A stretch of 64,000 nucleotides of DNA from Pelagibius sp037652055. Lineage in GTDB: Bacteria > Pseudomonadota > Alphaproteobacteria > Kiloniellales > Kiloniellaceae. The notes beneath the pieces were generated by a model, which was not told the DNA's origin, did not search any database, and saw only the letters and a program-made list of their open reading frames with translations. The position numbers and the translations under genes are program-made. Location of the stretch: positions 1-64,000 of the forward strand of contig NZ_JBBKAH010000004.1 in the NCBI RefSeq assembly GCF_037652055.1. The letters run 5' to 3'. Below, in pieces: positions 35,488 through 43,184 of the stretch (the first letter of the stretch is position 1; every line of letters starts with the position of its first letter).

Positions 35488-36186
35488 TCAGGCTCCCTTG
35501 AATCCGGCGGCGCGGGCACGTTTGAGCGCTGCTTCCTTGGCACCCGCCGCGGCCGTCTCGCCGCTTGTCAGGCTGTTGAGGCCGCCCACGGCCGAGCGCC
35601 CGCCGAAGGGCACCAGGGTCACGTCCTTGCTCTGGCCGGGCTCGAAGCGCACGGCGGTACCGGCGGGGATGTCGAGGCGCAGGCCGAAGGCGGCGGCGCG
35701 ATCGAAGTCCAGCGCCTTGTTCACCTCGAAGAAGTGGAAGTGGCTGCCGATCTGCACCGGGCGGTCGCCGGTGTTCACCACGCTCAGCGCAGTCTTGGGG
35801 CGCCCGGCGTTCAATTCGATCTCGCCGTCCGGCGCGGCGATGGCACCGGGCTCCGGCGCCTCGGCGTCGAAGGCTTCATCGCCCGGGCGGATGGGGTCGT
35901 GCACGGTGACCAGCTTGGTCCCGTCCGGGAAGGTCGCCTCCACCTGGATCATGTGCATCATGCCGGCGATGCCTGGCATGACGTCGTCGGTGGTAAGAAT
36001 GGTCGAGCCGTAGGAGATCAGCTCGGCGACGCTGCGCCCCTCGCGCGCGCCTTCCAGGATCTCGTCGCAGATCAGCGCCACCGCCTCCGGGTGGTTCAGC
36101 TTCAGCCCCTTCTGGCGCCGCCGCCGTGCCATCTCGGCGGCGGTGAAGATGGTGAGCCTCTCCATTTCGGTCGGGGTCAGCAGCAT
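35488..36186 (-). CDS. ureA: Urease gamma and beta subunits fused in one polypeptide
   Basis: 232 residues. Residues 1-100 are the gamma subunit (MLLTPTEMERLTIFTAAEMA; VEATFPDGTKLVTVHDPI); from about 115 (EPGAIAAPDGEIELNAGRP) the beta subunit follows (IGSHFHFFEVNKALDFDR). Most bacteria encode these separately; fusion is known in Helicobacter UreA and some other lineages. No stop or start interrupts the joint, so this is a real fusion. Confidence 0.93.
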   Translation of the reverse strand: MLLTPTEMERLTIFTAAEMARRRRQKGLKLNHPEAVALICDEILEGAREGRSVAELISYGSTILTTDDVMPGIAGMMHMIQVEATFPDGTKLVTVHDPIRPGDEAFDAEAPEPGAIAAPDGEIELNAGRPKTALSVVNTGDRPVQIGSHFHFFEVNKALDFDRAAAFGLRLDIPAGTAVRFEPGQSKDVTLVPFGGRSAVGGLNSLTSGETAAAGAKEAALKRARAAGFKGA

Positions 36187-36202
36187 TGGCGGCGGATCTC
36201 CT

Positions 36203-36880
36203 TCAGGCGGCGAAAAGTCGGGTGGCGTGGTCGGCGTGGCGCATGGCGGCGATGTCGCCCAGCGGCGTGAAGGCGTGCGGTTCCGCCGGCGGCGCGGCGA
36301 GCAGAATTTCGGCGAGCCGCGGTGCCAGCGCTGTGTAGACGCTCTGCGCTTCCAGCGCGCCGAGGCGGCCCAGCCGCACCGCCGCGGTCAGGCCGGCGCT
36401 GACGAGCTGATAGAGCGCCGAGGCCTCGGCGGACGCGCGCGGCAGCTCGAGCGCGTCGGCGATCAGCCCCTGGACCACCGGCAGATGCCCGGGGACCGCG
36501 CCCTCGCGCAGGGCGGTCAGGTAGGAGACGGCGAAGGGCGTGCCGATGCGCTGGTGACTGGACAGCATGGCGCGGCCCATGCGGCGGGAGGCGGCGGCCA
36601 AGCTGGCGACGCTGCTCTGTGCCTCGCAGAGCCAGTCCAGTTCGCCCAGCGCGCCGATGTCGTCGCCGGCCGCGTGGGCGGCGGCGAGGAACCAGCGGTC
36701 GAAGGTGGCCCAACGCGCGGCGAGCTGGTCGCGCAGATAGCTCTCGATGTCGGCGGCGTCGCGCAGCGCCTCTTCGTTGGCCAGGGTCTCCAGGCCGTTG
36801 GAAAAGGCAAAGCCGCCGGAGGGGAAGTTGCTGTCGGAGAGCTGCAGCAGGCGCAGCAGGGTGAGGGCATCGCCGGTCAT
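36203..36880 (-). CDS. ureF: Urease accessory protein UreF
   Basis: 225 residues. All-helical UreF fold with the conserved start LLRLLQLSDSNFPSGGFAFS. It gates UreG in the nickel-loading complex. The ATG at 36880 overlaps the ureE stop by 4 bases (ATGA). Confidence 0.92.
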   Translation of the reverse strand: MTGDALTLLRLLQLSDSNFPSGGFAFSNGLETLANEEALRDAADIESYLRDQLAARWATFDRWFLAAAHAAGDDIGALGELDWLCEAQSSVASLAAASRRMGRAMLSSHQRIGTPFAVSYLTALREGAVPGHLPVVQGLIADALELPRASAEASALYQLVSAGLTAAVRLGRLGALEAQSVYTALAPRLAEILLAAPPAEPHAFTPLGDIAAMRHADHATRLFAA

Positions 36881-37350
36881 CCGCCGCCTCTCTGTCTTTC
36901 CGGCTCCACCACCCGGACGCGGCCGTCTTCGATGAAGCCCAGCACGCGCTCGACGTAGCTCTCGACCGGCCCTTCCAGGGCCACCATCAGGCGCGCACCC
37001 TCGAAGCGCACGCGCCAGTGCAGATTGCCGGCGTGATAACCCAGCGCCAGGGCGGCGGCGGGATCGCGCGGCTGCAGGCCCAGCCACTCTTCCGCCTCGA
37101 CGCGCAGCACCACGGCGCGGTCCCGGTTCAGCAGCAGCACCGCCTTGTCGTAGAGCGCGGTGTCGCGCGGCAGGGCGATGGCGATTTCGCTGCCTTTGTC
37201 GGTGGCCGCGCGCAGGCGGCGCCGGGCCAGGTCGTTGCGCGGCAGCACCAGCCACTCCAGCTTCCCGGCGTGCTCCAGGCGGTGCAGTTCCCGGTGCAGT
37301 GCCGGTTCGTCCGCCTTGCCGATGAGGGAGGTGATGAGCTGCATGGGCAT
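36877..37350 (-). CDS. ureE: Urease nickel metallochaperone UreE
   Basis: 157 residues. Matches UreE (LRAATDKGSEIAIALPRDTA; GYHAGNLHWRVRFEGARLMV) with the conserved nickel-binding histidine in the GYHxGN context. The histidine-rich C-terminal tail of some UreE proteins is missing; the end is arginine-rich. Start at 37350 or two codons later. It follows urtE directly. Confidence 0.91.
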   Translation of the reverse strand: MPMQLITSLIGKADEPALHRELHRLEHAGKLEWLVLPRNDLARRRLRAATDKGSEIAIALPRDTALYDKAVLLLNRDRAVVLRVEAEEWLGLQPRDPAAALALGYHAGNLHWRVRFEGARLMVALEGPVESYVERVLGFIEDGRVRVVEPERQRGGG

Positions 37351-37351
37351 C

Positions 37352-38047
37352 TCAGATCGTCATGTGCTTGGCGATCAGATCGTCGCTCAGCGTGGCGATC
37401 GGCCCGGCGGCGACGTTGCGGCCATTCTCGATCATCGCGAAGGCATGGGCGGCCTCGCGGGCGAAGCGCACGTTCTGTTCGACCAGGATGATGGTGAGGT
37501 TCAGGCCGCGGTTCAGACGGACGATGCAGTTCTCGATCTGCTCGACGATGTTCGGCTGGATGCCTTCGGTCGGCTCATCCATCAGCAGCACCTTCGGATG
37601 CGCCGCCAGCGCGCGGGCGATGGCGAGCTGCTGCTGCTGGCCGCCGGACAGCACGCCGCCGGGACGTTCCAGATTCTCCATCAGGTAAGGGAAGAGTTCC
37701 GGGACGATGTCCGGAATCTTACGGCCCTTGCCGTTGGCGGCGAAGCCCCCCATCAGGATGTTCTCGCGGATCGTGAAGTCCGGAATGATCTGGCGGCCCT
37801 GCGGCACGTAGCCGATGCCGGCGCGTGCCCGCTCATGGGTCAGGGTCTTGGAGATGTCCTTGCCTTCCAGGCTCAGGCTGCCGTCGGCACGGTCGGTCAG
37901 GCCCATGATGGTGCGCAGCAGCGAGGTCTTGCCGACGCCGTTGCGGCCCAGGATCGCCAGAATCTTCGCCTTGTCGGCCTGGAGCGACAGGTTGTGCAGG
38001 ATGTGGCTGCGGCCGTAGAAGGAATCGACGTTGCTGAGGCTGAGCAT
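37352..38047 (-). CDS. urtE: Urea ABC transporter ATP-binding protein UrtE
   Basis: 231 residues. LivF-type ATPase with Walker A GRNGVGKTS, signature LSGGQQQQLAIARAL and Walker B VLLMDEPTEGIQ. The NLERPGGVLSGGQ context is usual for UrtE. It overlaps urtD by one base and is followed at once by ureE, joining transport to hydrolysis. Confidence 0.93.
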   Translation of the reverse strand: MLSLSNVDSFYGRSHILHNLSLQADKAKILAILGRNGVGKTSLLRTIMGLTDRADGSLSLEGKDISKTLTHERARAGIGYVPQGRQIIPDFTIRENILMGGFAANGKGRKIPDIVPELFPYLMENLERPGGVLSGGQQQQLAIARALAAHPKVLLMDEPTEGIQPNIVEQIENCIVRLNRGLNLTIILVEQNVRFAREAAHAFAMIENGRNVAAGPIATLSDDLIAKHMTI

Positions 38048-38826
38048 CAGTGGATCCCTCCGCTGCCGAGATAGGCTTCCTTCACGGCGGGGTTGGTCTC
38101 GATCTCCGACATCGGCCCTTCGGCAAGCAGCTTTCCCAGGTGCATCACGGTGATCTTGCTGGCAATCTCGCGCACGAAGGCCATGTCGTGCTCGACGACC
38201 AGGATGGTATGCTTGCCCTTCAGTCGGTTGATGATCTGCGAGGTCTTCAGGGTCTCAGCCTGGGTCATGCCGGCGGTGGGCTCGTCCAGCAGGATGACGC
38301 GGGCGTCCTGGATGATCAGCATGCCCAACTCCAGCCACTGCATCTGGCCGTGCGACAGGTCGCCGGCGCGCTTGCCCAGCACGTCCTCCAGGCCGGTCAG
38401 TTCGATGACTTCTTCGATCCGCGCCTTGGCCCCGGCGGAAAGCCCCAGCCGCAGGTTCTTCAGCACGCTGGGTTCGCCGGTGCCCGCGACCTCGAAGTTC
38501 TGCGCCACGGTCAGCTCGCGGAAGATGCTGGGGATCTGGAACTTGCGGCCGACTCCGGCACGGGCGATCTGGTGCTCTTCCCAGTTCGTGATGTTCTTGT
38601 CGTAGAGATAGACCGAGCCGCTGGTGGAGCGCGTCCGCCCGCTGATCAGGTCCATCAGGGTCGTCTTGCCGGCGCCGTTGGCGCCCAGCAGAACGCGCAG
38701 TTCGCCGTCGTTGACGATCATGGTGAAGCCGTCGACGGCCTTGAAGCCGCCGAAGTCGACGCCGAGCGCGTCGACGGTCAGGGCGGCGCCGCGGCCTTGG
38801 TTGGGGGTCGTGTCCATGGCCGTCAC
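38047..38826 (-). CDS. urtD: Urea ABC transporter ATP-binding protein UrtD
   Basis: 259 residues. LivG-type ATPase: Walker A GANGAGKTT, a family-typical relaxed signature LSHGQMQWLELGMLI and Walker B VILLDEPTAGMT. It starts inside the end of urtC (4-base overlap). Confidence 0.93.
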   Translation of the reverse strand: MTAMDTTPNQGRGAALTVDALGVDFGGFKAVDGFTMIVNDGELRVLLGANGAGKTTLMDLISGRTRSTSGSVYLYDKNITNWEEHQIARAGVGRKFQIPSIFRELTVAQNFEVAGTGEPSVLKNLRLGLSAGAKARIEEVIELTGLEDVLGKRAGDLSHGQMQWLELGMLIIQDARVILLDEPTAGMTQAETLKTSQIINRLKGKHTILVVEHDMAFVREIASKITVMHLGKLLAEGPMSEIETNPAVKEAYLGSGGIH

Positions 38827-39977
38827 TCCCCGGCTTCCGAAGCGGCTATGCCGGGCTTGGCGGCGGTCTTGCCGCCGCGTCGGCTTTCGAAGAAGCCGAC
38901 GATGTCCTGCGACAGGCCGGCCAGGCCGCGCGGCAGGAACAGCACCACCAGGACGAACAGCAGGCCGATGATCGCCTTCCAGGCTTCCTTCAGCATCTCG
39001 CTCTCGCTGACGGTCGCTTCGATCGTGTTGATCAGGATGGCGCCGATGCAGGCGCCCAGCAGGGAGCTGCGCCCGCCGACCGCGGCCCAGACCACCATGG
39101 AGATCGAGAAGGCGAGATCCATGAAGGTCGGCGAGGCGAACTCGGCGGAGAGCACGTAGAGCAGCCCCGCGAAGCCGGCAATGCCCGCCGAGACCGTGAA
39201 GAAGAACACCTGGTAGGCGGCGACGCTATAGCCTAGGTAGCGGGCGCGGTTGGCGTCGTCGCGGGTCGACTGCAGGATCAGGCCGGCGCGGGTGGCGACC
39301 AGCCAGCGCGCGGCCAGCAGCACGACGATCAGCGAGCCCGCGATCAGGTAATAGGTCTCGACCAGGTAGGGATCGAACTCGAAGCCGTTGATGGTGAGCC
39401 AGCCCAGGTCGGTCAGGCCGTTGAAGCCGTTGGTTAGCGGCTGGGCGTCGATGATCAGCAGGCGCACCAGCAGCACCAGCGCCAGGGTGATGATCGCCAC
39501 GTAGACGCCGGAGATGCGCAGGCGGAAGATCGCGCTGCCGACCAGGTAGGCGACGACCGTTGGGATGATCACCGCCATGACCAGGCCGAACCACTGCGCC
39601 TGGAAGGGAATCCACAGGAAGGACGCCTGGCTGATGCAGCAGAGGTCGGTGACCGCGCCGGGCTCGGCGTTCCACAGCATGAAGTCGGGCACCGGCGTGT
39701 CGGAGCCTTGCTGCAGCGAGGTGTAGGACTGCAGCTTCAGCGACATGGCGACCATGTAGGCGCCCAGGCCGAAGAACAGGCCCTGGCCCAGGTTCAGAAT
39801 GCCGGCGTAACCCCAGGACAGCGAGATGGCGATGCCCAGCATGCCGTAGACGAGATACTTGCCGATGCGGTTCAGCCAGAAGGCGTCCATGAACGCCGGC
39901 ATGGCCAGGACGACGACGATGAAGAGTCCGTAGGCGGCGATTTCCAGCAGGCGCCGGTGATTGAGAGTCGCGGTCAT
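38823..39977 (-). CDS. urtC: Urea ABC transporter permease UrtC
   Basis: 384 residues. LivM-type permease with about ten hydrophobic segments; typical elements are GMLGIAISLSWGYAGILNLG and VGGRSSLLGACIGAILINT. It begins 4 bases after urtB. Confidence 0.93.
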   Translation of the reverse strand: MTATLNHRRLLEIAAYGLFIVVVLAMPAFMDAFWLNRIGKYLVYGMLGIAISLSWGYAGILNLGQGLFFGLGAYMVAMSLKLQSYTSLQQGSDTPVPDFMLWNAEPGAVTDLCCISQASFLWIPFQAQWFGLVMAVIIPTVVAYLVGSAIFRLRISGVYVAIITLALVLLVRLLIIDAQPLTNGFNGLTDLGWLTINGFEFDPYLVETYYLIAGSLIVVLLAARWLVATRAGLILQSTRDDANRARYLGYSVAAYQVFFFTVSAGIAGFAGLLYVLSAEFASPTFMDLAFSISMVVWAAVGGRSSLLGACIGAILINTIEATVSESEMLKEAWKAIIGLLFVLVVLFLPRGLAGLSQDIVGFFESRRGGKTAAKPGIAASEAGE

Positions 39978-39981
39978 CGCT

Positions 39982-40875
39982 TCAGCGCCCCTTGAAGGAG
40001 AACAGGCCCTGCGGGCGCCACATGATGATCAGGATCACCAGGCCGAAGACGATGGCGCGGGCCAGGATGTCGTTTGTCCAGGTGGCGAAGAGGCCGTTCA
40101 CCTGGCCGAGGAAACCGGAGGCGGCGACGGTGCCGAGCAGGCTGCCGACGCCGCCGACCACGACGACCAGGAAGCCGTCGACGACCAGCGAGGAGCCCAT
40201 GTCGGGGGCGACTGTCTTGAAACCGGCCATCATGACGCCGGCGACGCCGGCCAGGCCCGAGCCGTAGGCGAAGGTGTAGGCGGAGACGCGTTTCACGTCG
40301 ATGCCGCAGGCGGCGGCCATCTGCGGGTTGCGCATGATGGCGCGCACCTGAATGCCCAGGCTGGTGCGGTACAGCAGGAACCAGGTCACGACGGTCAGGG
40401 CGATGGTCAGCAGGATGATGAAGCTGCGGTAGGGCTGCACGGTGAAGTCGCCGATCATCCAGGCCTGATTCAAGAAGGCGGGAATGGCGAGGTTCTGCAG
40501 GCCGGGTCCGAGGCCTTCGATGTGGATGTCGAAGAAGCTGAGGCCGAACTCCAGGCGAATCATCTGCTGCAGCAAAATGGCGATGCCCCAGGTTGCCAGC
40601 AGCGTGTCCAGCATGCGGCCGTAGAGGTGGCGGATCACCAGGCGCTCGATCAGCAGGCCGAGGCCGCCGGCGACGATGAAGGCAAGCGGTAGGGCGACCA
40701 GCAGGTTCACGCCCAGATAGATGCCGGCCATCACCGCAGTGTAGGCGCCTACCATGACCAGTTCGCCGTGCGCCATGTTGATGACGCCCATGGCGCCGTA
40801 GGTGATGGTCAGGCCGAGGCCGATGAGCAGCAGGATGGATGCCAGCGACAGCCCGATGAAGATGACGTCAGCCAT
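39982..40875 (-). CDS. urtB: Urea ABC transporter permease UrtB
   Basis: 297 residues. LivH-type permease: LTITYGAMGVINMAHGELVM and VVVVGGVGSLLGTVAASGFL. The protein is compact, lacking the long N-terminal extension of some UrtB proteins. The ATG at 40875 lies 76 bases after urtA, behind a hairpin. Confidence 0.93.
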   Translation of the reverse strand: MADVIFIGLSLASILLLIGLGLTITYGAMGVINMAHGELVMVGAYTAVMAGIYLGVNLLVALPLAFIVAGGLGLLIERLVIRHLYGRMLDTLLATWGIAILLQQMIRLEFGLSFFDIHIEGLGPGLQNLAIPAFLNQAWMIGDFTVQPYRSFIILLTIALTVVTWFLLYRTSLGIQVRAIMRNPQMAAACGIDVKRVSAYTFAYGSGLAGVAGVMMAGFKTVAPDMGSSLVVDGFLVVVVGGVGSLLGTVAASGFLGQVNGLFATWTNDILARAIVFGLVILIIMWRPQGLFSFKGR

Positions 40876-40912
40876 AGCCCGAGAAGACTCCCTGGTTCTG
40901 CGGGAAGGGTGG

Positions 40913-40939
40913 GAAGGGGCGGCCGTGCACCGCCCCTTC
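40913..40939 (-). other. Strong hairpin between urtA and urtB
   Basis: A perfect 10-bp stem (40913-40922 with 40930-40939), 7-base loop, no T tract. Such structures between binding-protein and permease genes usually stabilise the upstream mRNA so that the binding protein is made in excess. Confidence 0.7.
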
Positions 40940-40951
40940 GCCGCTACGCGG

Positions 40952-42202
40952 TCAAAGCTTCGAGGTGTCGAGGCCCTTTGCGGTGCAGAACAGGTTATCC
41001 GCCGTCTCGCCGTAAGCGACGTAGGGCAGCGGCTTTACCGGCGCGGCATACTCGTCGATGATGCTGCCCTGGCCGTCGGCGCCCCACTGGGCGATGCGCG
41101 GCGTCAGGAAGGTGTGCAGGTTCTCCGGTTCTACCGTGACGGTACCGTTCGGCGCCTCGAAGACCTGGCCCTTCACGCCCTCGCGGATCGCTTCCGGCGT
41201 CGCCTCGCCGGCCTTTTCCAGGGCCTGCTTCCACAGGTAGACCTGGAAGTAGCTGCTCTCCAGAGCGTGGTGGGTTACCGCCTTGGGATCGTTTACGTAC
41301 TTGCGGTAACGCTCGACGAAGGCCTGGTTGCGGTCGGTGGCGATGGCCTGGAAGTAGGGGAACGAGGTGTAGCTGCCGACGGCGAACTCGGCACCCATGG
41401 CGGCGATCTCGATTTCCGAGGTGACCGTGGCGCAGATCGGCAGCTTGTCGTGGGTCAGGCCCTGGTTCTTGTACTCGCGATAGAAGGCGACAACCGAGTC
41501 GCCGACTACGTTGGACAGCACCACGTCGCAGCCGCTGTCCTTGATCTTCTTGACCATGGCGCCCCACTCGGAGTGGCCGAGTTCCAGGTACTCGTCGGCG
41601 ATCCACTCGCCGCCGTTCTGCTCGATCAGGATCTTGGAGACCTTGGCCATCTCGCGCGGATAGATGTAGTTCGATCCGACGATGAAGAACTTCTTCTTGC
41701 CCAGGTTCTTGATGATCCAGGGGATGAAGTTGGAGAGCTGCTGGTTCGGAACGGCGCCGGTGTAGACGACGTTCTTGGAGCACTCGAAGCCTTCGTAGTA
41801 GGTCGGATAGAAGTAGAGATTGCGGCGCTTCTCGAACACCGGCAGCACCGCCTTGCGGCTGGCCGAGGTGTAGGAACCGAAGACGGTGGGCACTCGGTCC
41901 TGGATGACCAGCTTGGAGGCCTTTTCGTTGTAGGTCTTGGGATCCGACGCGCCGTCCTCGACGATCGGCTTGATCATCATGCCGTTCACGCCGCCTTCGG
42001 CGTTGATCTCGTCGATCGCCATCTTGGTGGCATCGGCGAGCGACTTCTCGACGATCGAGAGGCCGCCGGTCAGCGAGAACAGCACGCCGACTTCCACGGC
42101 GTCCGCGGCCTGCGCGGCGCGGGTGAAGAAGTAGGGCGCGGCAAGACCGGCGGCACCGGCGGCGGCCGAGGTCTTCAGAAGCTTGCGACGAGTGATAATC
42201 AT
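40952..42202 (-). CDS. urtA: Urea ABC transporter substrate-binding protein UrtA
   Basis: 416 residues. The N-terminus (TRRKLLKTSAAAGAAGLAAP, ending TRAAQAAD near 35) is a twin-arginine-like signal, so export of the folded protein is likely. UrtA family features: FYPTYYEGFECSKNVVYTGA and GSNYIYPREMAKVSKIL. It binds urea (or short amides) in the periplasm. The ATG at 42202 has AGGGA close upstream. It is the first structural gene behind the second ANTAR leader and is paralogous to the cytosolic sensor at 43185-44372. Confidence 0.94.
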   Translation of the reverse strand: MIITRRKLLKTSAAAGAAGLAAPYFFTRAAQAADAVEVGVLFSLTGGLSIVEKSLADATKMAIDEINAEGGVNGMMIKPIVEDGASDPKTYNEKASKLVIQDRVPTVFGSYTSASRKAVLPVFEKRRNLYFYPTYYEGFECSKNVVYTGAVPNQQLSNFIPWIIKNLGKKKFFIVGSNYIYPREMAKVSKILIEQNGGEWIADEYLELGHSEWGAMVKKIKDSGCDVVLSNVVGDSVVAFYREYKNQGLTHDKLPICATVTSEIEIAAMGAEFAVGSYTSFPYFQAIATDRNQAFVERYRKYVNDPKAVTHHALESSYFQVYLWKQALEKAGEATPEAIREGVKGQVFEAPNGTVTVEPENLHTFLTPRIAQWGADGQGSIIDEYAAPVKPLPYVAYGETADNLFCTAKGLDTSKL

Positions 42203-42475
42203 GGTCCCTGTCTCCGAAATCTTGATTGTTTGCCTGGCACAGGACCCGCCGTTCTCCCCAACGACCCCGAGCAAAGGGTGGTAGGTGGTAGAGAGGGTGC
42301 GTTTCGCGGTTCGGAGCCGAAGCTCCGCTGTCGAAAGCCGTGGGGAAGCCGGAAGCTGTGCCTGGTGGTCCGGCGGCGTCAGTGCCAGGTGGAGCCGGGC
42401 GGGCCCGGCTGGACGGTGCGGCTGTCTAGGGCAGCCGCGTCAACGCGTGCCGCGGAGCAACGATGATCCGCCCAC
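42203..42475 (-). other. Long structured 5' leader of urtA
   Basis: 273 bases between the leader terminator and urtA hold no gene. On the transcribed strand a 6-bp stem closed on a UUCG tetraloop lies at 42312-42327, and an 8-bp palindromic pair at 42393-42410. The region may contain a secondary promoter or mRNA-stability structures. Confidence 0.45.
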
Positions 42476-42522
42476 AAAAAAACCCACGTCGCCGCCGCTT
42501 CTCGCGGGTGGCTCGGTGGGCT
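42476..42522 (-). terminator. Leader terminator before urtA, predicted to be AmiR-controlled
   Basis: Read on the minus strand: AGCCCAC (42522-42516) pairs with GTGGGTT (42487-42481), tandem G-A mismatches, then GCC/GGC and CCGC/GCGG around a GAGAA loop (42503-42499), followed by seven T residues (42482-42476). The 5' arm shares bases with the second ANTAR hairpin. Confidence 0.78.
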
Positions 42523-42561
42523 GTCATTGCCTCGCGCTGGTCAACGTCTTTGTTGCAGCGC
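42519..42561 (-). ncRNA. ANTAR-target antiterminator RNA of the urea/amide operon
   Basis: On the minus strand, starting 9 bases after the amiR stop. P1: GCGCTG (42561-42556) pairs with CAGCGC (42539-42534) and CAAC with GTTG, closing the hexaloop AAAGAC (42551-42546), with the A1 and G4 expected for ANTAR recognition; AC is bulged on the 3' side. P2 is weaker: GGC/GCC (42531-42529/42521-42519) with loop AATGACA, also A1/G4-like but one base larger. The GCC of P2 lies in the terminator's 5' arm. AmiR is encoded just upstream. Confidence 0.75.
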
Positions 42562-42569
42562 AAGATGAT

Positions 42570-43178
42570 CTAATCATCCTTCACTCGGAAACTCAATAGC
42601 TCATTTGCATGGATGATCGCCGCGGCGATCTGTTCCATGGAAACACGCTTTGCCATTGCCTGTGCGCGAATGGACTTGTAGGCCTGCTGTTCCGTCAGGG
42701 CCTGGGTTTCCATCAGGATCGACTTCGCCTTGGCGATGCGTTTCTGCCCGGCGATCTTGCCTTCCAGCTTGGCGATGCGATCCTGCTGACGTTGCTGGCG
42801 CAGCCAGATGTTGCGGCTGATCACCAGGTTAGTCAGCAGACCGAAGGGCCGCACCGGCTTGCCGATGACCGCCAAAGATTCGCTTTCCAGAACGAGCTGC
42901 AGCGTCGCCGGGTTTTCATAGTCGACCACGGCGATGACCGCCGGCTTCGGGTCCGGCGCGCGGCGCAGCAGCTTGGTGATGCGTTCGTGCAGGTCGCGGT
43001 CGATGGTGGTGAAAAGAATGTCCACCGAGGGCGGCAGTTCGGCGGGGGCGGGCCAGCGCGGCTCCACCTTGCAGCCGATGCGTTTCAGATGTTCGACCAG
43101 GGACTCGCCGTCGGAGTCCGGCGGGTGGATGACCACCACGCTGAGGTCGCGCAGATCTTTGAGGAAGGATCCGGACAT
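42570..43178 (-). CDS. amiR: AmiR-type ANTAR antiterminator
   Basis: 202 residues with the AmiR layout: pseudo-receiver (LSVVVIHPPDSDGESLVEHL; lacking a full phosphorylation pocket), central coiled coil (WLRQQRQQDRIAKLEGKIAG) and C-terminal ANTAR domain (RIAKAKSILMETQALTEQQA, then YKSIRAQAM). In Pseudomonas AmiR is held by AmiC and released by amides to antiterminate the amidase leader. Six bases separate it from amiC. Its predicted RNA target lies just downstream, before urtA. Confidence 0.92.
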   Translation of the reverse strand: MSGSFLKDLRDLSVVVIHPPDSDGESLVEHLKRIGCKVEPRWPAPAELPPSVDILFTTIDRDLHERITKLLRRAPDPKPAVIAVVDYENPATLQLVLESESLAVIGKPVRPFGLLTNLVISRNIWLRQQRQQDRIAKLEGKIAGQKRIAKAKSILMETQALTEQQAYKSIRAQAMAKRVSMEQIAAAIIHANELLSFRVKDD

Positions 43179-43184
43179 CTGTGC

